A stretch of 64,000 nt of DNA from Platycnemis pennipes (lineage: Eukaryota > Arthropoda > Insecta > Odonata > Platycnemididae), in assembly GCA_933228895.1 (NCBI GenBank), contig OW121854.1, forward strand, positions 4,157,131-4,221,130, read 5' to 3'. How positions within the stretch are numbered: position 1 is the stretch's first letter; every line of letters begins with the position of its first letter. The notes beneath the pieces were generated by a model. The model was not told the DNA's origin. It saw only the letters and a program-made list of their open reading frames with translations, and did no database searches. Positions 1-11,111 of the stretch are shown in pieces. A program made the position numbers and the translations under genes.

Positions 1-172
1 GAGTCCTTCCGGAAGTGACCAATGACAAGAGAGATCCTCAGAGGTTTGTTGTTGTCCTCATCATCTTGTAAACACTCTTGTGTTGTGTTGTATTGACTTT
101 AACTTTATGGTGCTTGGTGTAAGTTTATCAATCTGAAAGTAAGGATATATATGCTTATTGGTCCAGGAAGAA

Positions 173-331
173 ATGGATGACACTATGTCGGGCGAAACGG
201 TCAACATTCAAGAAATATGTAGGCTGTGCTTATCTGTTGATGCTTTTAGGCTTCCGATATTTCATGATAGTCTTGATAAACAAGTTTCAATTACTCTCAA
301 TGACCGAATATTCGCCTGTTTGAATATTAAG
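173..331 (+). CDS. ZAD gene coding exon 1
   Basis: Encodes residues 1-53, including the first zinc-ligand pair of the ZAD. It ends AAG before the donor gtaagt. A possible 3' splice site (ttggtccag, ending at 165) lies just upstream, so the 5' UTR may contain another intron. Confidence 0.85.
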
Positions 332-3300
332 GTAAGTTAATGTAATATTTGTATCAGTTATTGCAAACGTAGAAATAGGAATTGTGAATCCTCTTAAATC
401 TCGCATTTAGGACAATTATTGCCCGGTGACAAGGTTCTTATTCTTACTTAAGTGCGTCTTATTTAAGCAGAGTAGTGTGAATTTGTAAATACCTACTTGA
501 TAGATAATTTCCTTTGTGAAATGAGTTTGTATATTACGTATCCAACCAATGCGGTGAAACGGAAAGTACCTAATTTTTTGTGTCGTAGGAGTAATTTACT
601 TCTTAATAGCTTTTTATCTGATGTTGAGTACCTAGTACGAAGAGGTTTTGTATGTTTAAAGTGTAACAGAAAATTGTTTTCCTGATAAACCCTTATTAGA
701 ATGCTAAGAATTCCTCATTTGGATGCCGATGATTCCACATACATTTCCATGGTCTGTAGAGAAACTGAAAATCTCCGAAATTAGAAAGCTTTTCTCGCGG
801 ATATGCGTATTTCTCTTATTAAGTAGTCACATCAAGTGTGGCTCGCCTCTCTTTTAAAACCTTGACAGTATTGGTTTCAAAATCTAGGAGTTTAAACCAC
901 TTGACGCAGATTTCCGATTGTATCTGGACTGTTATACATTTTTAGATTTCCTTCGGGAAAACCACTTGGCATTTGCCCGTCCCGTTCCAATCAAAGTCCA
1001 ATTCGAATATACTGAAAAAAATGACCTGCCTCTTATCGTAAGTGTGACGTTGAACAGAAAGACTTCGCATACCATGTAGATATTAAATTAGTCCACATCA
1101 AGGGCATGCTAAGTTTCCTATAATCTGGAGCCTGTCGCGATAATAATATGCATTAGTTGAGACTTGAGGAAATTCCTTCAAATGTTGCTCGCTCGTTGTG
1201 GGCTATGATATCAAATTCTTGCGATGAAGAATTAATTCTGCGAGGGAGAGAAAAAAGGGAAGCAAGGGAAAGTCTACAGTATCTCGGTTAAATTGAGTGT
1301 TGGAGGTTTAGAAGATTCCAGATGTCCAAATTGCTTTCTGCTTGAATGTAACCTTCAATGGGTTAGTGTCCAATTCAGTGGGCAAAGTACTGAATTTGAT
1401 TTTCTCTCATGTACCTATCCGCCAAAAAAAGAAAACAAGTTTTGTTGTCTTTCTTTTGTGATTTCTCTTGATGGTTAGTAGTAATCAGATTTTGCATTTG
1501 GTTATGTGTTTCCCCTTTTTGTTTCGGGTTATCTGTTTGGTTCTATCTGACTGCCCTCTATCACATGGTGACTTCCCTAATGTAATGGCTCTGGATTAAA
1601 TTATGCTCTCTTCCCAACTACAATGCTGTAGATACGTCCATCTTGCTATTGATATGCTAGTGAAAAATCTTTGCTATTATCATGGGTTGAGCATTATTTT
1701 TTGGGATGGGAAGCTATTACTGTAGTCACCACTGATTCCTGAATTGAAGGGTGCAACCTTGCATTTTCAAATTTTGTGAAATGACTTTTACCTTCAGAAA
1801 ACGTGGTGGAAATAATAAATTCCACCAACTTGATCCTTCAGCGTAAACCATTGGAGGGTAATGTCTATCCTTGCACTGGAAATTTGAATATCCTTGACAT
1901 TATGGGGAAAAATTGGGAAAGGGAACAGTGTATCTGGTTTTCCCAGGTTTTTCACCCCATAGTGTCATTTTCACTTGAAATTCGAGCCTAACTCTGTGAT
2001 TTTATTTAGAACCCCAATGTTGACCACCATCAATAGCAGAGCCCATTTGCTCTGAGAAATTCTCATTAGATCTCTGGGAAACTTGTCTCTCCATAGACCA
2101 CACAAGCTGAAAATTATCTCACCTATGATGGAGCCAATTTAAGTTAATGATGAGTATTGATTAGTTTGCTTGGCTTAAAGGTAAACTATCTGGCTTCAAA
2201 ATATCATTTCCCAAACTTACCACTGCAAGATTTTTGTTATTTGATTTTAATGGCTGTAGACATTGTTTCACTGGAGTAATTTTTCCAAACAAAATTTTTC
2301 TCAAGCAAAAGGTTTTGAAAATATTAGTTTGAGACCATTTACATTCTCTGCACCAGAACATCAGTGAAAAGAAAACCAAGTTAATGGCATGCAGTTGGAG
2401 AAAAAAAAGCCAAGACCAGTGTTCAACACAGGAAGCAAGTAAGGAAACACTTCATTAGAATGAAGGGGTACATCTGGACCCTTTATGGCTGTGAAGCATC
2501 GCCAATAAGAGAAGTCAAGTAAAGGCATTTGAAATGTGGTGTTACAGAAGAATGGTGAGAATAATTGGAATGACAGAGTGACCCATGAAGAAGTCTTGAG
2601 AAGAGTGAGAGGAAAGAGAAATGTGCTGGAAACTCTAAAAAGAAGAAAGGACAACTTAATCAGCCATATCTTAAGACATGATGGCCTGATGAAGACAATC
2701 GTGGAAGGAAAAGTGAACGGAAAAAGCAGGCCTCGTGTAAAGCAAGTTGTGAAGGGTGTAAAAGTGAAGATGTACGTAAATTTGAAGACATAGAAGAATC
2801 GAGTGGAGGGCTGCATTAAACTAATCCTAGCATTGCTGAATGATGTTGTACATTCATTGAGAAGGATCTAATCCAAATCCATCCTAGGAAACAATTTAGA
2901 TTATTAGAGATAAGGGGATTAAGATTAATGCTGAACAGTATTTTAGCAGAAATAAATAACCTGGTATTTGAATCGATCCATACTTTGGTTTGCCATTTAA
3001 AAAATGCATTGGTGGCTCACTGGTAATTTAAGAAATAAGAGTATGAAATGAAGCTGGAGGGTTTTAATTTTTCTTAGGGAAGTGGAGCTTAGAAGTTTTC
3101 ATTTTAGAAAACGTAACTTGTGTGTTTTCTAAGAGGTTTTAAGCCAAAGTGAAGAAGAGACTGAAAACATAAGTGAGTACATGTATCAGAGACCTGGATG
3201 TATTAGAATGCTGCCCAGAGAACAATGAATGATTTAAGTGCTAATGCAAGAGGTCGAAACTGACAATTGTTTGGATAAGTGGGAAGAGGAACATGAAGGG

Positions 3301-6300
3301 ATGTAGAGGATAAATCACTGGGGGATGAAAAAAGGTCGCACAGGGGATCAGGGTTTGAATCCTGGTCAAAGTAAATTATTTTTTTCTGTTATGTTGCATA
3401 TCAGTGGGTACTCCATTAAGGTTTTTAATGGCTAGCTTTCAATCCTTTCATATATGGTTCATCCTGAGGCCCTGGTCGGCCAACGTGATATGATGATTGC
3501 CACGTTTTAAGGTGATTCTGGGGAGATAGTTATGTAAAGTTTTGATTCAGTTTCTTTTCTTGTTTTATTTTTTTAGTGTTTGGTGAATTGTTCGTCAGGT
3601 CCACGTTTTACTGATATTGCCAATCGTTGTAATAATTCATACAATCATAGTGATAGGATTCATTAACACTTATTCGGTTGTGGTGCAGGTTATGGCATCA
3701 CATATTACATTTTTGGTCCATAACTGTTGAGTTAAGAGTTTGCTTGAAAAACTCCTCATAGGTAGGAATTTCAAGAGCAGGAATGAGTCACTCTTCCCTG
3801 AGAGTCACTGTAGGTAATAGATTGCATCTGAGAAATTCAGTATTCAAATATTCTCTGGATGAATCAGTAAAATCATGGAGAGAACTCTTCAAACACTTTC
3901 CAATATTATTTAGTGTTCCAAGTGAAACTAATTTTAAGAATAATATCAATGGAGGAAGGCGATACTTGGTGGAATTTAGTTGCACTGAACATGTTAAGAA
4001 AATTGACTTTGTACAATTCATCATTGTAAATCATTTTGTGGTATTGTACAAAGTCAATTTTCTCAACATGTTCAGTAATTTTAAGAATTGGTGATTTATT
4101 TTATATTTAGTCAAATCTAACATTTAAATCAATCATTTTTTTCTTTAGGTCTCTCTGAATGACTCCTTGTCTCATCTCATATGCCACCGCTGCCTGTATA
4201 AAGTGGATGAATTTTACCAATTCAAAATGAGTTGCCAAAAATCAGAAGCTCTACTGTCAGAAACGAAGAAGAGGCTGAATATTGGTATGGATGCTGTCAG
4301 CAACAGCAATGCCAGCTGGGAGGAGGTGAGCAGCCTTATTGAATAACTGTGAACTATTTCGAAGCAAACTCATTGTAGAGGGTGTGGTAGCCAATTGATG
4401 GAGAATCAGTGGTGCAACAATATCCCGAATCGTGATGGGGGCTTGATCCTGGAAAAATCTGTGTAAGCGGGGGGAGGGGGGGATTGTGCGTTGCATAACT
4501 TCCAGGGAACACCATACTGTCCGTCGAGTTAGTTCATTCCGTAGATCACCGTTGTTTACTGTAACACTGTACTTTTAAAGTAACAAAGTTTCATTTGCAA
4601 TTCCTATGCCTCTCAAGAAAATACGATGTACGATACCTTATGATGGTGTGAACTCAATAATTAATTACGACGATAATGACCAAAGAGTACATTTTGTATA
4701 TGCAGTCCACATGAAAAGACTCAAGGCTTTGTATCTCAAAAACGGAAGAAGCGACATTCATAGAGAGCATATCAGCGTGTAGATGATTCTGTCTTTCGTT
4801 TAATGCAGGCAACAGACTTTTTTAATAATTACTTTTGTGGCATCTCATTGCAGTGAAAAATGATGAAGGATGGAAAGGATGAAAAATTGAACAATTTTTC
4901 CGAGTCGCAGAAGGTAGCATCACTTTGGCGCTCGTCATAACAATATGAAATGCACAAGTGAAAGGAAATTTCGACAGAATATGAATTGTACTTTTTTCAT
5001 GATATCCTTTGAGTTCCGAATGATTTACTTCTATTTGTTTCAGTAATTCTAGCAAATTTACAAAACTTGAGTTTCCTCCATAAGGATGCAACATTAGAAG
5101 CACGTAAACACCTTCATCTTCAATTTAAAATTTCTAATGAGAATCCATTAACGTCAAAACACTTGACCATGCAAAAATCCTGTATCTGGATTTTATAATT
5201 TTTGAAAATAAGTTTGGAGCGAAGGCGGAAAAGCCAAACAACGTAGAACGATCTCGAGTTTGGTATTGGTGGCAGAACTTTAATTTTTGCTGCTATTGCA
5301 ACACGCTTCACACGTGGATTTTTTTCTCCCACTCTGAGAAGGTTGAGCTTTTCAATTAATAATGTTCTTTTCACCTCATTTGCCTCATATTTAATGTCGG
5401 GAAGTACAATAACTCACGTAGTTTTGATATCTAGCAAGGCCGTCTCGATATACAGCCCTGTTACATGGGACGAAAAATCTCTGTTACATCATGAAATAAA
5501 TCTGAAAAAAGGTGTTGCTCTATTTTTTACCAGCTTGTTTATAGGACTTTTACTGTTGACAGTTGTATGTTCATGGTTGGGAGTGTGAAACGTGCTGTTT
5601 TAATCGTATATGGTAGTGTTTGGTAGTAGTAGTTAGCGTTAGTATTTGCATTTTTGTCAATATTACTATTTTATTTGTTTCTTCGTGGTTTTGGAATCCT
5701 AAGACAGTGAAGTTCATGGCGGTAAAACAAAATTAGACAGGCAGGTAACATGCCTATTTCATTCTTTATCTTGGCACACTAGGTTGCAAGCTAAATTCCT
5801 TTCACTTTCCTCATAACTGTTGTAATTTAGTATAACATAATTTGTATTCTTAATGTTCGCACTAGAATTTCCTCAGTATTCTTCACCATGGGGTTAGCGA
5901 CAGCTGAATTTCTTTTAGTTTCTTATCACCATTGTCATCCACTTTGTATTCGCAGTTCAATGGCTGCCGAGAACACTTTGAATTAAGAAAACCTCAGTAG
6001 CATTATTATTTTGCAGTTCTACTCGCTTAGAACTAAATGAAGTTTCCGACTTAATTGAATATATAACTTTTACTGGCGACAATTTTCATATTTCACTCTT
6101 GTTCTACTTTTCAATAACACTGATAAAATATGATGAAGCTCTGGAATTCTATATGACGAAGTTGGCAAAAGGGTCAGTGAAAGCTGCCGTTGCGAGAACG
6201 TTATCTATCCAAGCATGCGTATGAATAAATTATTAAATTAAATTAAGTAAATTATTAGTTTCGCTTGTCGAAAAGTAAAATTATTTACTCTGTGGCGTGC

Positions 6301-8446
6301 TTTTAAAATAATAATAGGCGAGTAAAATGTATTCTTACGTTTTTCAGATGGGGGAAAAGCGTTGTGTGCCGTAATTTGTTGAGTGGCAGTGGTTTGTAAT
6401 TGAGTGTCACTTAAATGCTTATAATAAATATATTGGGTCAATGAGCAACATTCTTGTGAATAATTAATGTAAAAATATAAGTGATTCAATAAAATGGCAA
6501 AATGTTACAAAATCTAGGAAAAGTCGTGTTCCGTAAACACCAATATTATTATCATATTTAGGGTGTTTTATTTAAATTGGGATGAGGGTGGTGAGTGTGT
6601 AATAGGTAAGCGATGGAATATTATTAGTGGAATTAGAACCACATCGAGTAACCACGTTAAATGAATCAATGTATTCAAAACACATCTCACATTTCTCCAT
6701 GCTATGGGTTCTCCTTGGATCACTCTGGTGACGTCATGCAATTTGAGTGTCAGGCCTGTATATTGAGATGACCTTGTATCAAGTCGACACTTGTAAAACG
6801 AACAAACGTCGCGATAAAATGCAATGGGCTTTTGGGTGCCCTTTTAATTCTTCATAAACATTTTTTTACCATATTGTCCCTATTTAAATATTTTTGTAAG
6901 CAATAACAATCATTTTAATGTAAGATTTTAAACTTTTGCGAGATATCCATCATCAAATGAACCTAAATGGCGATTATTTTCCTGGGAAAAATTTAGTTTG
7001 GTCCTCTTTTGAATGTGCTTAATAGGTAAGCATTAGGTGCTAACCAGTATTATTCACATGCACTGTGATGCGGACCTGAGGAGACGAATTTGGCAACGAG
7101 GAAAATGTGCTATCATGGAACATCTTAACGAGAGTTCACATTAGAGAGTACCAAATTTTAGCAAGTGTTCAAAATCAGAGCGAAGTCGCTAGTAATAATT
7201 GTACAAATTGGGCAGTGTCCATTATAAAGTGAGTCACAACCTCTGATTTCTGAGGGGGGGAGGGCAACCCAGGGGGGCCAACCTTGTCTCCCCCCATTGT
7301 TGCACCCGTGTGGAGAATACTGCTAATAACTGCAAGCCCCTGGGCCCACATTCATGTGAAGGTTCTTGTAATGGATGACTTTGCCTTTTATCAAAGCAGT
7401 TCAATTATCTGATAAGCAAAAAATGGTGAGGAACTACAGAGAACGGAACACGAGCTACTGACCAAACTGTTCTGATCATTGAAGCATCATATGTCTTTGG
7501 GCTAAGGTCAAGTCGAGTAGTAGTCAATCTTTAGGTTGTTCACCAAGTGATTTGGTGATAAAGTTGTAAGTCATTTGTGTAGATCTTATAGATTAGTGTG
7601 TTAATAAAATAATTGCCTGGCTTCTTTTTAGTCTGTGGATATTTAAAAAACGTAGGAAATGTTTTATGTATATATCTGGGGGTGTATAGTTTGTACATTT
7701 ATATTTGTAATATTGACAACAATTGTCGGATGTTTCAGAATAGCAGAGGTGATAATTTCAATCGTTGGCAGGTGGCCGAACAGAAGAGTACTGTGCCTTC
7801 TGAAATGTTCCAGTCTCGAGATATAGAAGCCAGAGCAGAAGATGACAAAGCAGGGGAAGAGGATAATTCCACCGGGGAGAGGGTTAACGCTGGAGACTCT
7901 GAGATAAGCCAACCTTGCCTTACCCCCAGCAACTTAGTGGTCGCGTTGTTAGAGGAGGAGGACAACAATGGTGCCACCAGTGGTCAAGGGATGCACGCTT
8001 CATTCACGGCGGAAGGTAAAGTGGTGCAAGAGGGTAATCCGTGGTTTGATAGGTCTGGTGGCACTTTGGAGAGGTCCATGCTGCCCATCACCAACGCAGT
8101 CCTCTCAGTCGCATCCACGCTCAAGGCTTACAACTTCCGGAACCAACCGCAGCTGCCGACCTTGCCAAAGATGCCCAAGAAGAGAAGAACCCCCACGAAG
8201 AACTTGTGTAAGGGTTCGTTGGAGAATCAGGAGAGGGTAAAGAAGTATCCATGTGAACATTGTCCAATGTCATTCAACTTCCGGTCAAATTTACTGCGGC
8301 ATGAGCGCGTTCACTCTGGGGAACGTCCCTTCAAGTGCAAAATCTGCTCCAAGTCGTTCTCGCAGAATGAGCACTTGGTTCGCCATGACCGAGTCCACAA
8401 CAAAGTGCACCCAGTGGTGACTATGTACGAAGGACAGGAATTATAG
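173..8446 (+). CDS. ZAD-domain C2H2 zinc-finger protein (whole gene, 3 coding exons)
   Basis: Coding exons 173-331, 4149-4325 and 7739-8446 join in phase 0 to give 347 residues. The ZAD (zinc-finger-associated) domain is split over exons 1 and 2, with zinc ligands at C16/C19 (ICRLCL) and C65/C68 (ICHRCL). ZADs are known to dimerise and are typical of arthropod nuclear zinc-finger proteins. A long acidic and polar linker follows, then a basic run (PKKRRTPTK, about 258-266) that looks like a nuclear localisation signal. Two C2H2 fingers (C284-C287-H300-H304 and C312-C315-H328-H332) are joined by a canonical SGERPFKC linker, and a 15-residue tail ends at the stop. The ATG at 173 (GAAGAAATGG context) is chosen; an in-frame ATG at 185 is an alternative. 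A DNA-binding transcription regulator is inferred. The specific family member and target are unknown. Two fingers is few for this family. Confidence 0.87.
2461..2815 (+). mobile_element. LINE fragment, 3' end of reverse-transcriptase ORF
   Basis: Broken frames encode the C-terminal tail common to jockey-like or endonuclease-RT LINEs of insects: FEMWCYRRM, then HEEVLRRVRGKRN, LKRRKDN and LRHDGLMKTIVEGKVNG. At least one frameshift lies near 2560 and the rest of the element is missing. Related fragments occur on the minus strand at 15985-18060 and 26722-26985. Confidence 0.75.
3305..3540 (+). repeat. possible tRNA-derived SINE fragment
   Basis: The sequence around 3346-3366 (gggtttgaatcctggtc) looks like a pol III B box, with unrelated body sequence after it. 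The A box is weak. This could be chance. Confidence 0.35.
3984..4076. repeat. 34-bp-arm hairpin in intron 1
   Basis: Arms 3984-4017 and 4043-4076 are reverse complements at 33 of 34 positions and surround a 25-nt loop. The hairpin ends 73 nt before exon 2. The length (93 nt) is like that of a precursor microRNA, but the near-perfect arms also fit a young foldback element. Confidence 0.85.
4149..4325 (+). CDS. ZAD gene coding exon 2
   Basis: Acceptor ttctttag at 4148 and donor gtgagc at 4326. The 59 codons carry the second ZAD ligand pair (C65, C68) and the helix VDEFYQFKMSC, which resembles the end of a ZAD. Phase 0 at both ends. Confidence 0.87.
4900..7130 (+). repeat. unclassified dispersed repeat, long copy
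   Basis: Both ends of this stretch align with 44095-44990 in the same orientation. Shared strings include ttcatgatatcc/gtcatgatatcc, atatttttgtaagcaat and ttttcctggga. The segment about 5390-6720 has no counterpart in the second copy. It covers most of ZAD intron 2 and I recognise no protein motif in it, so it is either a non-coding element or the internal part of an unknown one. Confidence 0.6.
7245..7312. repeat. G/C-tract motif, likely transposon end
   Basis: G-runs are followed by a C-run and then attgttgcacccgtg. This resembles the inner end of the hAT-type element at 10677-11103, but there is no partner terminus. Confidence 0.3.
7739..8446 (+). CDS. ZAD gene coding exon 3 (two C2H2 fingers, stop)
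   Basis: Acceptor tgtttcag ends at 7738. The open frame upstream to 7613 is intronic. The exon is noticeably richer in G and C than its surroundings. It carries the linker, the putative nuclear localisation signal, both zinc fingers and the TAG stop ending at 8446. Confidence 0.92.
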   Translation, partial: NSRGDNFNRWQVAEQKSTVPSEMFQSRDIEARAEDDKAGEEDNSTGERVNAGDSEISQPCLTPSNLVVALLEEEDNNGATSGQGMHASFTAEGKVVQEGNPWFDRSGGTLERSMLPITNAVLSVASTLKAYNFRNQPQLPTLPKMPKKRRTPTKNLCKGSLENQERVKKYPCEHCPMSFNFRSNLLRHERVHSGERPFKCKICSKSFSQNEHLVRHDRVHNKVHPVVTMYEGQEL

Positions 8447-10676
8447 GGCCTGCATCCGCAAATCACATCTATGTAGTTCAAATACACAGCATGCAGCAGC
8501 AATATTCTTTCTTTTATAAATGAGATTATTTTGTATGTGTTTAACTTTTTGTAATGTCACCAAAACACATTCCATGAGTATTATGTGAGGCAGATGGATC
8601 AAGTCATCATTTAGCCTCGGAATGTATTTGATTTTTATATCTTATTGCACTTTTGCAAATTGGAAAGAAATTAATATTTGGAGGTGTAAGTGCTTGGTAA
8701 AGCATTTGAATTGGGAAAAATGTGGTTTTTGCATTATTTGCTCGATTCATTTCAAGGTTTTATCTATTTATGACTAATCTGGCAAGTGATAGTTAAGACA
8801 AAGGTGCCAGTCCAGTGATCAAAAATTTCAGAATACTTCTAGTTTGAAAGCTTTTGAAGTGATATATATTTTGCACTTTCTTTTGATCCTTTACAACATG
8901 GTTGCATTAGATCATTAGATAACATAATTGATAGAAATCTGCTTAAAAATCCTAATTAATGATTTTAATGAGATGTATTTGCTTGACAAAGTATTTTACG
9001 TGATCAGTGATTTATTGGAAAATTTATTTATTTTTGTCTTTTGTTAGAATGCATTTAAGTGCATTATTTGGGTATTGTTTAAGCCATTTAACCTGCAGAA
9101 TCCCATCAATAGTGTTCCATGCATAGATGTATTAATCTGTCCAGAGTATTAATCTCACCATGAGTCCATTGATGCCAGCCCATCACAAGCTTCATTTTGA
9201 ACAACTTAGTAAATTTTTATGTGATAAGTAATGAATGCTGCGTGGGAGCATCATTTACGAGTGATGATTTAAACAGAAATATTTAATTTTGTGCATTGCC
9301 TTCACTTTTTTTATCAAATCAGTATTTTTAGAGGTGAATCATTTCTCCTTTCTCACTGTGGAAGACAGTGGTGCATATATTAGGATAAAGAATATTTTTT
9401 GAGTGATTGTATTAGTCAAATATTTAAGCAATTTATTTATAACAACTTGGTATTTTCTTATTCTTAATTATTAAGAATGTATTTTTAGGAGTCAAAATTC
9501 AAATATTTTGTATCTAGTCATTCTTGTTTTGTATTGTGCAAGCATTGTGTGTCTTTTCAGAAAAGAGTAGTTTAGTAGGTTAAAATATAAGGAGTGCTTT
9601 ACAGTATATGAAGGATTTCACTTCAATGAAAATTCTCATTTGTGATTTTGGTCTTCATGATAAAATATAATGACTTCTATTGTCATGTAGAGAAGTTTAT
9701 TTCAGTGCATAGATTCATTGAATGTGTGATGCTTTGGTGGTCTATTTATTTATATTGACTTGTCTATGTCAAAATCCACGTGACCAGTTATATGAAATGT
9801 ATTAGTGGTTATTGTGTTGTGCAAATTTGTAAGGTAATTATTTTTCCACTTGTACTGTGTGTATGCAAAGATGTTCCGTAAATATTGCCCGGAATGAGAT
9901 GAATGTGTAGAATCTTCATTTTTAGATATCAGCCTCATTTTTTCCAACTTTCATTGTGAGATAAAAATGGATTTTTACTATCGTGTTGCTCACATATTTT
10001 GGTATGCATGATTTGATAGTCTAAGCATATATCTTTATAAAAATTAAGCTAATGCTTTGCTGATCATGTCTGCAAAGTATGCATAATAGTTCAGAATGTT
10101 TTTTTTCAAGGGGTCTTTCAATTTGGTTTTTAAAACATTTTGAGGTGGGTAGCCATGGTATGATGCTGGAATAACAATAATATTGTTTTCAATCTTGCAA
10201 CTTCCACTTACAAGTACAGTTTTGTTCACCAGGGAAGAAGATCTCTTTTATTTACTGTTGGGACAACACAATTTTATATACCAGTGTTACTTCATCCTGC
10301 TGTATCTCTCTTAAGCAAAGCAGTTTTTCTAATGATTTATCTGCTTTTCTAATTCTAATGATTTATCTTCCTGCTTTCTTTTTAACTTTACTATTGCATG
10401 TTTACTGTCAATGCAGTTTTTACCTGAATTTTGAACCGTGCTTTCAGTTTTTTGTTTTGCTTAGCATGGTAGCCCAATGGGTTGAATGATCAGTTACTCC
10501 CTGGGAGATCCACTATTGCTTACAGATTAAACCTCTATATGGATGTGTCTGTCTCACTTAAACGTGCTGATTTTCTTGACTGCGGAGTCTCTTTAATATC
10601 CTGGATAATAATAAACTGGATGCATATCCTAGTGTATGGATTTCTCATGTCATGGAGCCTAGTACTTGGTGAGATG
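8447..10676 (+). other. 3' flank / probable 3' UTR of ZAD gene
   Basis: AT-rich sequence with no coding signal. I found no AATAAA close to the stop codon. The first clear one is at 13712-13717, so the 3' UTR is either very long or uses a variant signal. Confidence 0.4.
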
Positions 10677-11103
10677 CAGTGGCACACACAGAAAATTTTT
10701 ATGGGGGCTCCATCTGCCCAATATTTTGCAAAGTGTGCCTAACCAAAATTTTATTTAACTCAGTATATTTTGAATGTTATAGCAGGCCATATTAGTTATT
10801 ACATATATGCATCCTATATGTAGCCATATCAGATTTACTGACAGAAATAGTCATAAACTTTTAGACTTATGCCAAGTCAGTTCTGCATCACAGCACATGG
10901 ATACAGGAACCTTAGTTTTATCTTTGGTCGAGTCGTACTGGAGTAAAATGATGTAACGAGTATTTCCTATTTTTTCCAATTGCTGCTACCATGTGACTGT
11001 GACTTGTCAATTAAAGATTAATTTGGGTTTTGTCGAGAGCTAACGGGGGGAGGGGGAGGACCCTTGGCACCCCCCCCCCCCTCCTCCCATGGGTGCACCG
11101 CTG
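10677..11103. mobile_element. hAT-type non-autonomous element (427 bp)
   Basis: The ends are CAGTGGCACACACAG and the complement of CAGCGGTGCACCCATG, an imperfect terminal inverted repeat starting with CA. Flanking 8-mers gtgagatg (10669-10676) and gtgaggtg (11104-11111) match at 7 of 8, as expected of a hAT target duplication. Near the right end a G-rich run (11045-11059) faces a run of 12 C. Confidence 0.65.
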
Positions 11104-11111
11104 GTGAGGTG

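Larger units (their letters stand above)
332..4148 (+). other. intron 1 of ZAD gene
   Basis: A 3.8-kb GT-AG intron. It holds a LINE fragment (2461-2815), a SINE-like piece (about 3305-3540) and a long hairpin close to the acceptor (3984-4076). The rest is AT-rich and I recognise nothing in it. Confidence 0.8.

Noticed and set aside
3783..4094. 103-codon open frame in ZAD intron 1
   Set aside because: It covers the 34-bp hairpin and has no homology-like features; intron noise.
7613..7738. Upstream extension of the zinc-finger reading frame
   Set aside because: It is hydrophobic, lacks a good start and is separated from the exon by a clean tgtttcag acceptor; the ZAD exons splice in at 7739.
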